64,000 nt of DNA from contig NW_024464918.1 in the NCBI RefSeq assembly GCF_017591425.1, positions 20,550,001-20,614,000 of the forward strand, given 5' to 3'. Origin of the DNA: Ochotona curzoniae (Eukaryota; Chordata; Mammalia; Lagomorpha; Ochotonidae). The translations under genes were made by a program, and so were the position numbers. The notes under the pieces were generated by a model. The model had not been told where the DNA came from and did not search any database. It saw nothing but the letters and a program-made list of their open reading frames with translations. This document shows, in pieces, positions 46,701 through 56,514 of the stretch (position 1 is the stretch's first letter; the number at the start of each line of letters is the position of its first letter).

Positions 46701-47775
46701 TGGTATCCCAGCAAGATGCTTCTAGATGGCAAAGGGGGCAATCGATGAAGGAAAGCAACAATGGAGAGTTTGGAAGAAAATCTGTGCCAACAATTCATCT
46801 GGCAAAGAAATAATGTCATCCAGGTTATATAAAGAACACCAAGAACTCCACAACGAAAAGGCAGCTGGCACAGTTAAGACATGAAGCAGGGTCTGAACAG
46901 GCATCTCTCACAAAAGGAAATACAAATTGCCCACAAGTATAAGAGGAAGTGTCCGGCATCCCTGGACAACAGGAAAATGCAAAGAAATCCACAATATCGT
47001 CTCACTCAATTAGAATGCTCAAGAGTAACAAATGCTGGCAGGAAAGTGGAGGAAAAAATTCTCATTTACTCTTGGTGGGAGTGTAAGTTCCTATAGCCAC
47101 TACAGAAAACAATAGGTAGCTTCTTTAAAAAAACAGTTACTATCACATTATAAATCAATCCCATTTATGGATTGTATTATATGGAGATTATATGTTTGCA
47201 TGCATCTACACGCACACACACAGTTACATACATCAAACAGAAGTGGCAGTACCACGTTTCTTGTATGACCACTCACCATAGCCAGGACACGGAATCAGGC
47301 AGGATGCCCACCAGCAAATGCATGCATACAGGAAACATGTTAAATAATACAAATATAGTGGATGGTCATTCATCCACAAGTAAGAATAAAGTTTTGTTAT
47401 TTGAAGCAAACTGAGGGAACAGAGAGACATTGTGATGAACAAAATACGCCTGACACAAAAAAGATGAACAACTGAGGTTCTCCATCGTGTGTGGAAACCT
47501 AAAAACTGAAATACAGACTGAACACCAGGGGACAGCGTGAGTGGAGGACAGAAGGGACTGAACTATAGGTACCAAGTCACTGAGAAGTCCGTTGCAAGTG
47601 TGCCATAGCACAGCACAGCAGGAGGGCAATCGTTCCAGGAAACTTACACGCTTTCTCAGGACACCTGCCCAACCTTGTCCATCAGTAACATCTGCATTTG
47701 ACTGTCACACCACCACCCACACGAACATGTATAACTATCAGGTAACAATCCAGGAAAAAAAAAAGCAATTTAAGT
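46700..47775 (+). mobile_element. LINE-1 ORF2 3' end and 3' UTR remnant
   Basis: In order: GGTTATATAAAGAACACCAAG, AACAGGCATCTCTCACAAAAG, CTGGACAACAGGAAAATGCA, CTCATTTACTCTTGGTGGGA, CCAGGACACGGAATCAGGC and GGTCATTCATCCACAAGTAAG. These match L1 ORF2 C-terminal nucleotide blocks; a decayed 3' UTR follows, to an A-run near 47753-47764. All frames are broken. Confidence 0.8.
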
Positions 47776-48342
47776 AAACAAATTACGAACTATTCTGATT
47801 TCATTATCACACATCACGTATTTGTACTGAATTATAACACTACACATACACTTAAAAAAAAAAGATAAAACAGCAACTTCCTCTCTCATGGCTGCTGGAT
47901 CTGTCATCTGGGGTCAAACTCAGAACATCGTTGCTTTTCCCGTTGCGGATGCCATGGGAAGAAAAGCATTAGCGAGGAAAGAAGGCCAACGTTGCTTTGG
48001 GTTGTTGATTATATCTTGACTTAGGCCGGTCATACACAACAAAAGCATATTTGAGGGGTTTGTAGGAGTGCAAAGAGTAGGAGTCCAAGAGAATAAAATC
48101 ACCACAATCATTGTCAGGCACAAGTATCCACGAGGCAGGTGAGTAGCATCAATGAGCACCTGGCTGAAGCACCTGTGCGGCAAAGCAGGTAGCGGGAACT
48201 GGGGCATCGCAGAGCACAAGCTGGCATTACTCAAAGACCCTGAGTGCTGCCCTCTACGAGGAAGGCACCTGGGTTGTCAACTGGTGATTTCTCAAGTCAC
48301 AGAATTTTATTTGTAATCGCTGGCCTTTTACGTCTTTATATA
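47776..48342. other. Unique sequence, no gene recognised
   Basis: Non-repetitive apart from a short A-run at about 47852-47861. Confidence 0.5.
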
Positions 48343-48652
48343 GGATCTGCTTGGTGGTACAGCAGGCTAAAAGACTCTAACAATACCAGGGTTCCAAATT
48401 GGAGAACTGGTTACAGTTCTGGCTGCGCCATTTCTGATCCAACTCTCTGCTAATGTGCGTGGGAAAGCACAGCAGAAGGCTCCAGTGGTAGGACGCCAGC
48501 AACCACGTGGGAACTCTAAAGGAGTTCCTGGATCCTGGCTTCAGCCAGGTCTACCCCAGCCACCATGGCTATCCGGAAATGAACAAGCTCCTCAAAGTGC
48601 TTGCTCTCACTGTCACTCTGCCTTTCAAACGAATAAAAACATCTTTAGAAAA
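48343..48652 (+). mobile_element. C-SINE, older subfamily, sense (1st of three)
   Basis: GGTGGTACAGCAGGCTAAAAG head; GTTCTGGCTGCGCCATTTCTG; CTAATGTGCGTGGGAAAGCA; CTGGCTTCAGCCAGGTCTACC; tail CTTTCAAACGAATAAAAACATC. Confidence 0.82.
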
Positions 48653-48654
48653 TT

Positions 48655-48948
48655 AACAGTTCAACAGCTCAGCTGACTAACCCTCCACCCACAAAAGTCG
48701 GCATCACATATGGCTGCTGGTTCATGTCTCGGCTGCTCTACTTCCATCCAGATCCCTGCTAAGGAATCAGCTGAGGATGGCCCAAAGCCTTGGGATACTG
48801 AACCCACATGGCAGACCTGAATGAATTCCTGACTTCAGATTGGCTGAGCTTCAGCCTTGGAAACCTTTGGAGAGTGAGCCAGCAGATGGAAGATCTTTCT
48901 CTACAGTAAAGCTGCCTTTCCAATGAAAATAAACCTTTTTTTAAAGTG
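48655..48948 (+). mobile_element. C-SINE, sense (2nd of three)
   Basis: Head CAACAGCTCAGCTGACTAACC, CATATGGCTGCTGG, ATGGCCCAAAGCCTTGGGAT, GTGAGCCAGCAGATGGAAGA and tail CTTTCCAATGAAAATAAACC. It begins directly at the tail of the preceding SINE. Confidence 0.85.
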
Positions 48949-49325
48949 AGTATCAATTTATAATTTATACTTTTTAAAAAAAAGATTCAATATTTATGTT
49001 ACTACATGTAATTAAACTGTGTTGAAGTTAATATATCTAAAACCCATACATGGGCATTCAATCACTAATTTACAATCTCTAGGCATGAAAAATATCCCTA
49101 TGCCTGATGAGTGCAACAAACTGCAGAAGACAGAACTTTCTAGAAGAGAAAGTATTCTGAGCAGCAATAGGAAAAGGCAGTTGGCATCAAGAGGCTCTAT
49201 CTGACTGTGCCCACCTGTTCATGTCAGAGTGTACACAACAGAGCCAGGATCAGACCAAAGGCCAGTCATATGATCGCTGGCTCTAGCATCTCCTGACCAG
49301 AACAACTCTTTAGAAGTATCCTGCA
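48949..49325. other. Short unique spacer, no gene recognised
   Basis: AT-rich start (A-run near 48978) and then unique sequence. It includes the left copy of the target-site duplication of the next SINE. Confidence 0.55.
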
Positions 49326-49649
49326 AGGGGCCCGTCACAGTGGCCTAGCAGCTAGTACTAGCCTTGCATGTGCCAGGATCCCACGTGGGTACTGGTTCTA
49401 ACCTGGCAGCCTCACTTCCCATACAGCGCCCTGCTTGTGGCCTGGCAAAGCAATGGAGGATGGCTCAAAGCTTTGGGACTCTGCACCTGTGTGGGAGACC
49501 CAGAAGAGGCTCTGGGTTCCTAGCTTCGGATCGGCACAGATCCAGCCTTTGCAGTCACTTGGGGTGTGAGTCATCAGACAGATCTTCCTCTCTGCCTCTC
49601 CTCCTGTGTATCTGACTTTGCAATAAAAATAAATCTTTGAAAAAAAGAG
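49326..49649 (+). mobile_element. C-SINE with target-site duplication, sense (3rd of three)
   Basis: Nearly full length: head GGGGCCCGTCACAGTGGCCT; GGATCCCACGTGGGTACTGG; GTGTGGGAGACCCAGAAGAG; tail TTTGCAATAAAAATAAATC then A-run. It is flanked by 10-bp direct repeats GTATCCTGCA at 49316-49325 and 49650-49659. Confidence 0.93.
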
Positions 49650-49659
49650 GTATCCTGCA

Positions 49660-51189
49660 GGATGCAGGAAAGCTGAGGTTCCATCCACAGGCACCTAGCT
49701 GATCCCCATGCACAGGCTATCAAAGTGAGTAGAGCCTGACAAGTTTTGAAATTCTTGGGTCTGAAGACTCAGAGCTTGCAACAAGTGCAACATCTATAAT
49801 AGAGTTTCAGAACAAAAAGCGGTTACACTGACCGTCCATGTTATTCTCCCCAGACTTACAATGGGATCAGTCCTGCCGGCTGGGCAAGCCGAGATGTGCC
49901 AGTTCCACCGTTGTTGTGTCCCAGCCCTGGGTGAAGTGAGCAGCTTTTCTAACACTGTGCTGAGTGCTTGTTCCTGCTCTCCTTCTAGAACTATTACTGC
50001 TTCTACTTCAGGTAATCTGTGAAACTTACTGGTGCACGACCCTCTATATTCCACTTTAGAAATATTGTGAAGTTTTGAAATAAAGGACTCTCTTGATTTG
50101 TTTCAGTTCTATATTCAGTTTTGAAGGAAACTTCTCTGAACTCGTGTGCACGGTCTAACTTAACCAGTTTCATCTGGCTCGTTATGGACATTCATGTATG
50201 TGTGCGAACGTCTTCCTTTTCAGTTTATCTTTCTTTTTCTGCATCTGCTACTTTTTTAGGACTACTTTCTGTTTTGCTTCTTTTTTTCCTAGTTTTTGTG
50301 TTTCACATTTATGGCTTTGTTTAAGTCTGGTAATCCTCGACTGTTCTTTTGTATTTAAAAACTAACTATACACAGCAAAGAAAATCTGTGATTTTCTTTG
50401 GCTAGATGGAACCTGGCAACTGGTGGCCTTAGATTAATGAACTTGCTAAGCCATTTCCTTTGAAGACTCTAATTAGCAGTGATATTCATTATAGATCTTG
50501 TTTCCTCTCCCATCAGTTTTACTGGAGTGTCCAGCCTAGGAGTCGTAACTTATTTTTTTCTGCAAAATTCACTAGTACAGATTTTAATGTTTTCCTGGCT
50601 GTCTCTTTGTTGTTCCTGCTCAACTCTAACCATTGTAGCAAATAAGTAGTCAGATAGCACATGGATGAAAGATGAGGCTTTGACCCCAAAAAGCTGTGTA
50701 AGAATAAGGAGGTCGTTGTTGTTTCTGAACCCTTCTCCAACTTCAAACCATGGGTCATAATCTTGGCTGCCAATGTTCGCTGAGTCTGGCCAAAGGAGGA
50801 GAGCGGAGATTTCCCCATGTCACATGCTGCCTTACACTGCATTATCTTGTCTTCAATAACCTAACCTCAGCTGAAATTGCTACTTTCAAACATAAAACGC
50901 TGTTGATAACATCCTGAATGTAAAATTTCCATCCTGGTGCAAGAAACTGAATAGGAATGAATAATTCCATAGAGATGCCGGCTAGTCTGCGAGGCACACA
51001 GAATACCTGTTTATATAATCAGTTGTGCTTGAAACTTTGACTTCCTAAGACTTCCTCGGGTTCTAGTGTCCATCTTCTGCCCGAGCTGGTTTCCAGCTTT
51101 CTCTATCATGCCTGTAACCAGCCAGCTTTCCCATCCCTGTGTCACTCAACTTGCCTCCCTATGAGGTTTCACCTAACAAGCTCTTCTTT
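49660..51189. other. Unique sequence, no gene recognised
   Basis: Non-repetitive. 50160-50340 is T-rich. No gene or named transposon recognised. Confidence 0.5.
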
Positions 51190-51526
51190 ATTTATTTATT
51201 TATTTTGGATTTATCTATTTATTTTTATTGGAAAGGCAGATATACAGAGAGGAGGAGAGACAGAGAGGAAGATCTTCTGTCCGATGGTTCACTCCCCAAG
51301 TGACTACAACAGATGGAGCTGAGTCAACCCGAAGCCAGGAGGTTCTTCTGGTTCTCCCATGTAGGTGCAGGGTCCCAAGGCTTTGGGCCATCCTCGACTG
51401 CTTTCCCAGGCCACAGGCAGGGAGCTGGATGGAAAGTAGAGCTGCCAGGATTAGAACTAGCACCCATGTGGGATCCTAGCACATGCAAGGCGATGACTTT
51501 AACCACTACACTGTCACACCGGGCCC
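51190..51526 (-). mobile_element. C-SINE, relatively young, antisense
   Basis: A TTTATTTATTTA-type tail complement, then TATTGGAAAGGCAGATATAC, GAAGATCTTCTGTCCGATGG, GCTTTCCCAGGCCACAGGCA and the head end CACACCGGGCCC. Imperfect flanking direct repeats (AAGCTCTTCTTT at about 51178; AAGGTCTTGCTTT at 51527) are probably the target-site duplication. It groups with the copy at 41427-41788. Confidence 0.93.
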
Positions 51527-51540
51527 AAGGTCTTGCTTTT

Positions 51541-52090
51541 TAAGGTCTCAGACACACATTAGTGGCAGGTGATATACCATTGCTGTTTAGAGCATACTTT
51601 TCACTATAGATTTACAAAGATTTATATTGAAGTAAACAAAACACCTTCCAGTTTTTGACATCTTCTTTTGAAATGTGAGATGGTCAATAGCAGCTTGTAG
51701 TTTGTCTATGAATACACACACTTTGCTCTTTTCCCTACCATTTTAATCTGCTTATACAAGGGTTGTCAAAACTCCACAGAAAAACCATCCACGAATATCA
51801 GAAATGATTCGCACCAATAATCACGTATCTTTTCATTCCATCTCCCATGATCACTTTGTGGCTTCCTTATACCTTCATATCCTTATGAACTCTTAAACCA
51901 CAAATCTTGTATAAATCACTGGACACTGGATGCAGTCACCCTTTACAAACAGCACATCTCCAGAAACAAATGTTGGCAAACACTTTTATTGAAGATAAAA
52001 ATTGAACATTTAGTTGCCCTCAAATAGCATCATTTGAAGAGCTGTCTACTGAAATATAGCCCAATGTAAGACGGCTGGGACATGTGGGAG
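51541..52090. other. Unique sequence, no gene recognised
   Basis: Non-repetitive sequence, with no gene signal. Confidence 0.5.
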
Positions 52091-52600
52091 GGCTATTTTT
52101 GGTTTTCTGTGGAGCTTTCAGATTGCTCATCACAGGCTTACTAATTCTGCATTCTCATCAACAATGTATAGACTTTTCATTTCCTCCACATCCTCTCCAG
52201 TATGTTACTGTCATTAATCACTCCAACCCTAAGTGGACTGAGAAGGGGCCTCAGTGTGATTTGGATGTTATTATCCCTGACGGCTGGGATAATTTCCCCC
52301 ACATTCACTGCATGTCCACAGCTAACGAACAGGTAAAGAAAATGTGATATGTCTACACAATCAGGATATTATTCAGGCACATACAATGAAATCCCAATAT
52401 TTTCAATAAAAAAGGTAAAAATATTAAATTTAAAAAGCTAAGCACAGGAATAAAAGTACCACAGGTCCTCTCATGTTAACAAAAAAATAAAGCCTTTGTG
52501 AACTTGCAATACTGATTACTGAAAACTGGGAAGGAGAGATGAAGAGGGGTTAAAGTGAAATTGAATACTGGGCACTAAAGTGTAATTGCATAACCTCAGT
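52090..52600 (+). mobile_element. LINE-1 3' end with an inverted 5' part
   Basis: 52098-52285 matches L1 ORF2 in reverse complement (GCATTCTCATCAACAATGTA, TTCCTCCACATCCTCTCCAG, CTCAGTGTGATTTGGATG). From about 52308 the sequence is L1 ORF2 in forward orientation (AGGTAAAGAAAATGTGATAT, GGATATTATTCAGGCACATA), with ORF2-end-like and 3' UTR-like sequence after it. The inverted piece comes from upstream of the forward piece in a normal L1, as expected for twin priming. Two independent insertions are the alternative. Confidence 0.75.
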
Positions 52601-54844
52601 ATGTCCAGTGTTTTGTAGTACAATTCAGCACTACAGTTCACAATAGACATTCCACAGCATTCCAAGAACCGAAGGAGAGCAGGTTGGCTCCAACCCGGAA
52701 GAAGCGTTGGGAGGTAAGGATGCTGATTGCCTCATGGGACCAATTTACGCTCTATGCATGTGTTAAAACATCACACGCTGACCCTCAAAGCTGGGCAGTA
52801 CCACAAATTAACCGTTTTGCTGGTAAATCAAGTAAAATCTGCACCATTGTAAAGACATGCCAAATGCACGGACATTGTTTCAAGTAAAAATCAACAAAAT
52901 GTAATTCTCAACAGGGTTTCCCACACAGGATTTCTAACGGACTGGCTGTGTTGTGTGGCTCAGTTAGAACAAAGAGCTAGGTGGTCAGCAGAGGGAGGAA
53001 CAAAGCTCAGATTCCACAGTCTATGCTCAGCAAATTATCCCATCTCACAAATTAAAGCACTCTGCACACCTGCTGGCCACAGACCTTGTCACCCTGGTTT
53101 TGGGTAACTTGAGGTAAACTGTCAATACTCAATAAATAATCGCAATTAATATTGAACCCCTCTCCCCAGGCAGTTCTTCCGATATCGATGATGTCTCTAA
53201 GGATTATTTCTCAGGAAAACAGGCAGGATCAATTTCCTTGCAGGGCCCCAGTCAGAAGTTGAAGACAAAAAGGAACCAAAAGCTGTTATACAACAAGTCC
53301 TGAGGATTACCAAAAATATATCAGAGTGTTCTCTTGAAACACATGTTTGCTTTTTGTACCCTTCTGCTCCCTGCATTTGGTTTGTAAGATGAGAATCACC
53401 TATGCATAAGCTGACCTAAGGAGTAGTGCTGTAGTAAATACACGAAAATCACCCTAGCACAGTTAAGGCAGAAGCTCATGAATAGTGCAAACTGTCATAT
53501 TCCAGATCCAAGTTCTCAAGACGCCCTGCTCTAGGGGGCTGCACAAAGGAGGAAACAGTGCTGGAACTCTCGGCTGAGCTGGAACAGTCAGTACGCACAA
53601 GCAAGGAGTCAGTTCTATCACAGAGCCTGAGCCATCCTGGCTGGCAGCCACAGCATCCCATGCCCAGCCTCTGCCCCACAGCATCCCATGTCCGGCCTCT
53701 GCCCCGCAGGAGGAGTGGATCTTGTCCCCACGTCTTTCATATTCACACACATAAACATCCACAGTCACAAAAGAATCATACACAAACTCACACAATTGTT
53801 AGGCACGTCTGAAGAGTTTGTATCTCAAAAACTCAGAAATAGTACTAACTGCAGGGGATTTTATAAAAGAATAACTTAGATGCTTAGTGAAGTAGCTCAA
53901 ATCAACCTATTTCTGAACACTGCTATGAATTTAAGTAACCAGGCAATGGATGTTGAGGAATCCATGAAGAAAAAACAAAACAAAAACCTCACTTTCTCTC
54001 TCCATCCATCCATCCACCTACTTAAGTACACACGGATACCTCAGGTCACACTGGTATTGAGTCCTTTGAGCCACGTGAGTTTCCTGCCCTTCTGTACTCC
54101 TGCCGGCCTGGCGTGGACGTCTCTCGTGTCCACAGTGATGAGCCCAAGAGGGGAGCAGTGAGTGCTTGCTACCCTACATTGTCTCTGGAGAAAGGGCTTT
54201 CCGGGAAGGAATACCCTCAGGAGACAAGTTTAGGGAACTCGAATATGCTGCAATGTGGCCTTTGTTCAATCAGTAATGATTTGTGCTCATAAAAATATGG
54301 CAGGTATCTTGTCTTGCACGGTACTAAAACAGTTGTAAGTGCCTTCCTGTAGGGCACCATGGGAGTGTGCATTCACACACTATATGATTGCCTCTTAATT
54401 TCTCATTTTGGTTGCCATTGTTGGGAATTTCATGGCTCTTTTCCTGTGAGACACCTGTGATCTAGGACATACAGCATGCCTGAACCACTGCATCCCTTCT
54501 AGGCAGACACAGCTTCCTGGTCACCCCACAGCTCTCCACTATTGCTAGTTCCAGTCATCAGCACAGTGCAATGTCAAGTAAATAAAACACTCTGCCTCAA
54601 ACAATTCACATTTACCTCTCGGTATATACCTATTTCTAAAACTGCCATCACAGAAATCATGATTGGTGTCTTTACGTAGGTAGCTACTACAACCTACCTT
54701 AGTCTCTGCAAACACCTTGAAATCTAGCAAGACTGCATACCTGTCACACATAGCTGAGAATAAGCCCACCAGGGCAGCCAAACTTCTATCAACCACAGAC
54801 TGACAATGGATGAGACCGAGTTCAATCAAAGCAAAGTTTGGGGG
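52601..54844. other. Unique sequence with a short tandem duplication
   Basis: Mostly non-repetitive. A two-copy tandem duplication lies at 53649-53708. No gene was recognised. The frame at 53463-53795 covers the duplication and looks like chance. Confidence 0.5.
53649..53708 (+). repeat. Tandem duplication, two units of about 30 bp
   Basis: Two adjacent copies start CAGCATCCCATG and end CCTCTGCCCC, differing at only a few positions (CCCAGCC versus TCCGGCC). Confidence 0.85.
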
Positions 54845-55060
54845 TGGTCTATGGCTCAGTAGATCTGCAGCCCAAGCCTGGTCCAGTCCCACTCTCTGGC
54901 TCCTTGCCCTGATATGGCAATTCTAGAAGGCTCTCAGCTCTGCTGGGCATGTTCCTGCTGCCCACACAGGCGACCTGGCCTGGGCAGCTGCAAGCCTTTG
55001 GGGAATGACCCATGGATTACAGCATCTGTGCTTCCAAATGAAATATAAATAAGTAAACAT
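54845..55060 (+). mobile_element. C-SINE, older and decayed, sense
   Basis: GCTCAGTAGATCTGCAGCCC head-like part; GGCCTGGGCAGCTGCAAGCC; CTTTGGGGAATGACCCATGG; tail CTTCCAAATGAAATATAAAT. Divergence is high. Confidence 0.5.
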
Positions 55061-55348
55061 ATATGTTCAAATATAATAAAGGCAAATGCCTCATGTCAGA
55101 ATACCCAAAGCAGGCAAATCTGAGCTGTAAGCAGCCAGGTTATTTCTGTTATTTTGTGACTACTGCCTGCCCACGTATCTCAGAATAGCTCTCTGAATAT
55201 GTATTGATGCACAATGGTGCCCAATTCATTAATTCTTTGCTCAAAAGACTCAGCCAAATTTTATTTGTAGGAAATTTTGTGTCTTCTGATAGATCAAATG
55301 CTAGCACTAAAGATTGCTAAAACTCTTACATAGTTAATAGAATTGTTT
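55061..55348. other. Unique AT-rich spacer
   Basis: AT-rich non-repetitive DNA between two SINEs. Confidence 0.5.
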
Positions 55349-55632
55349 TTAAAGATTTATTAATCTAGAAGAATAATAGAGAGGGATTGTTTGCTGGTTT
55401 ACTCCTCAAATGGCAATGATCAGGGCTGCTCCAGGCCCGACCCAGGAGCCACAAACTCCATCTGGATTTCTCACGTTGCTGGAAGGGGGCTGAAGCACAC
55501 AGGCCACTTTCTGCTACTTTCACAGGTTTATTAGCACAGAACTGGTTCTGAAGCAAAGAAGCGAGGATTTGAACCAGTACAGCAACAGGGGATGTCTGAA
55601 TTCGAGGCAGCAGTCCAAACACCATGTTACTT
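55349..55632 (-). mobile_element. C-SINE, older subfamily, antisense
   Basis: TTTTTAAAGATTTATTAATC (tail side), CTGGTTTACTCCTCAAATGG, CCCAGGAGCCACAAACTCC, TTTATTAGCACAGAACTGG, GAGGATTTGAACCAGTACAG and a decayed head end. The block order matches the older C-SINE form. Confidence 0.8.
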
Positions 55633-56197
55633 TAGAAAGCCTACACATATGTTCTCTCAGAAGACAAATACTCGGATAGTCCTGTTCCTTTCCCTGTAAT
55701 CCTCAACAAACTACCTTAAGACAACATCACAGTCAACATGCAAGTGCCTACGTGTACAACTGAGACTGCTTGGCACTGCACTTGGAAAACAGGTTATAGA
55801 AGAAAAATTCTAGCGGAGCCAAGCTACGTCTGATAGAATCAAGAGAAAATTATCCAACAATTGAACTGTTATAATTTAGTCTAACATCCATCCAAGGTGT
55901 GTACATTCTTAATGTCCTGACTCCTTTGCTAAGACCTCAGTTATTTTTGAGATTTTGGCCTAAGCCACTTTGAGTACATTTTTGGCTTTTGTCCACTATT
56001 TTGTCTTTATGTACCTTCCAGTATTTCAGGGTAAAGCGTTGAGCTGTTTTTACTGTAATATCCTGACCAAAGTAACTCAAGCTACTTTCCTTTATATCAG
56101 ATCAGGAAAAGAAATCAGAGCAAAGGTAATTAATTATTTACTCATTCAACTTAGTTCTCAGGAGCAGGTTAAGGGATCCATGGTACAGTTATTCTGT
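55633..56197. other. Unique sequence, no gene recognised
   Basis: Non-repetitive sequence, with no gene signal. Confidence 0.5.
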
Positions 56198-56514
56198 CTT
56201 TTTAAAAATATTTATTTATTTATTATTTTTATTTGTTGATTTGCAAAGCAGCGCTACGGAGGGAGAGACAGTTTGAGAGCAATTTTGCATCTTCTGTTTC
56301 TGTGTCCAAATGATTGTAATGGCCAAAGATGGGCCAGGCCAGGGCAGAAATCTTTGTCCTAGTCTCCCACAAGGGTGCAGGGTCTAAGCACTTGTTCTAT
56401 CCTCTGCTGCTGGGGTAGGATTGGCAGTAGAGCAGCTGGGATTAGAATCGGCTTCCCTATAGGATGCTGGCACCAAATGGCAACTTTGTTCACTAGATCA
56501 CAGTGCTGGCCCTC
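56198..56514 (-). mobile_element. C-SINE, near full length, antisense
   Basis: The tail side TTTAAAAATATTTATTTATT is followed by AGTCTCCCACAAGGGTGCAG, AGCAGCTGGGATTAGAATCG, CCTATAGGATGCTGGCAC and the head end CACAGTGCTGGCCC. Confidence 0.85.

Noticed and set aside
50030..50340. T-rich region considered as an antisense L1 or processed pseudogene
   Set aside because: No block could be matched to L1 ORF2 and no poly(A) tail or open frame supports a pseudogene.
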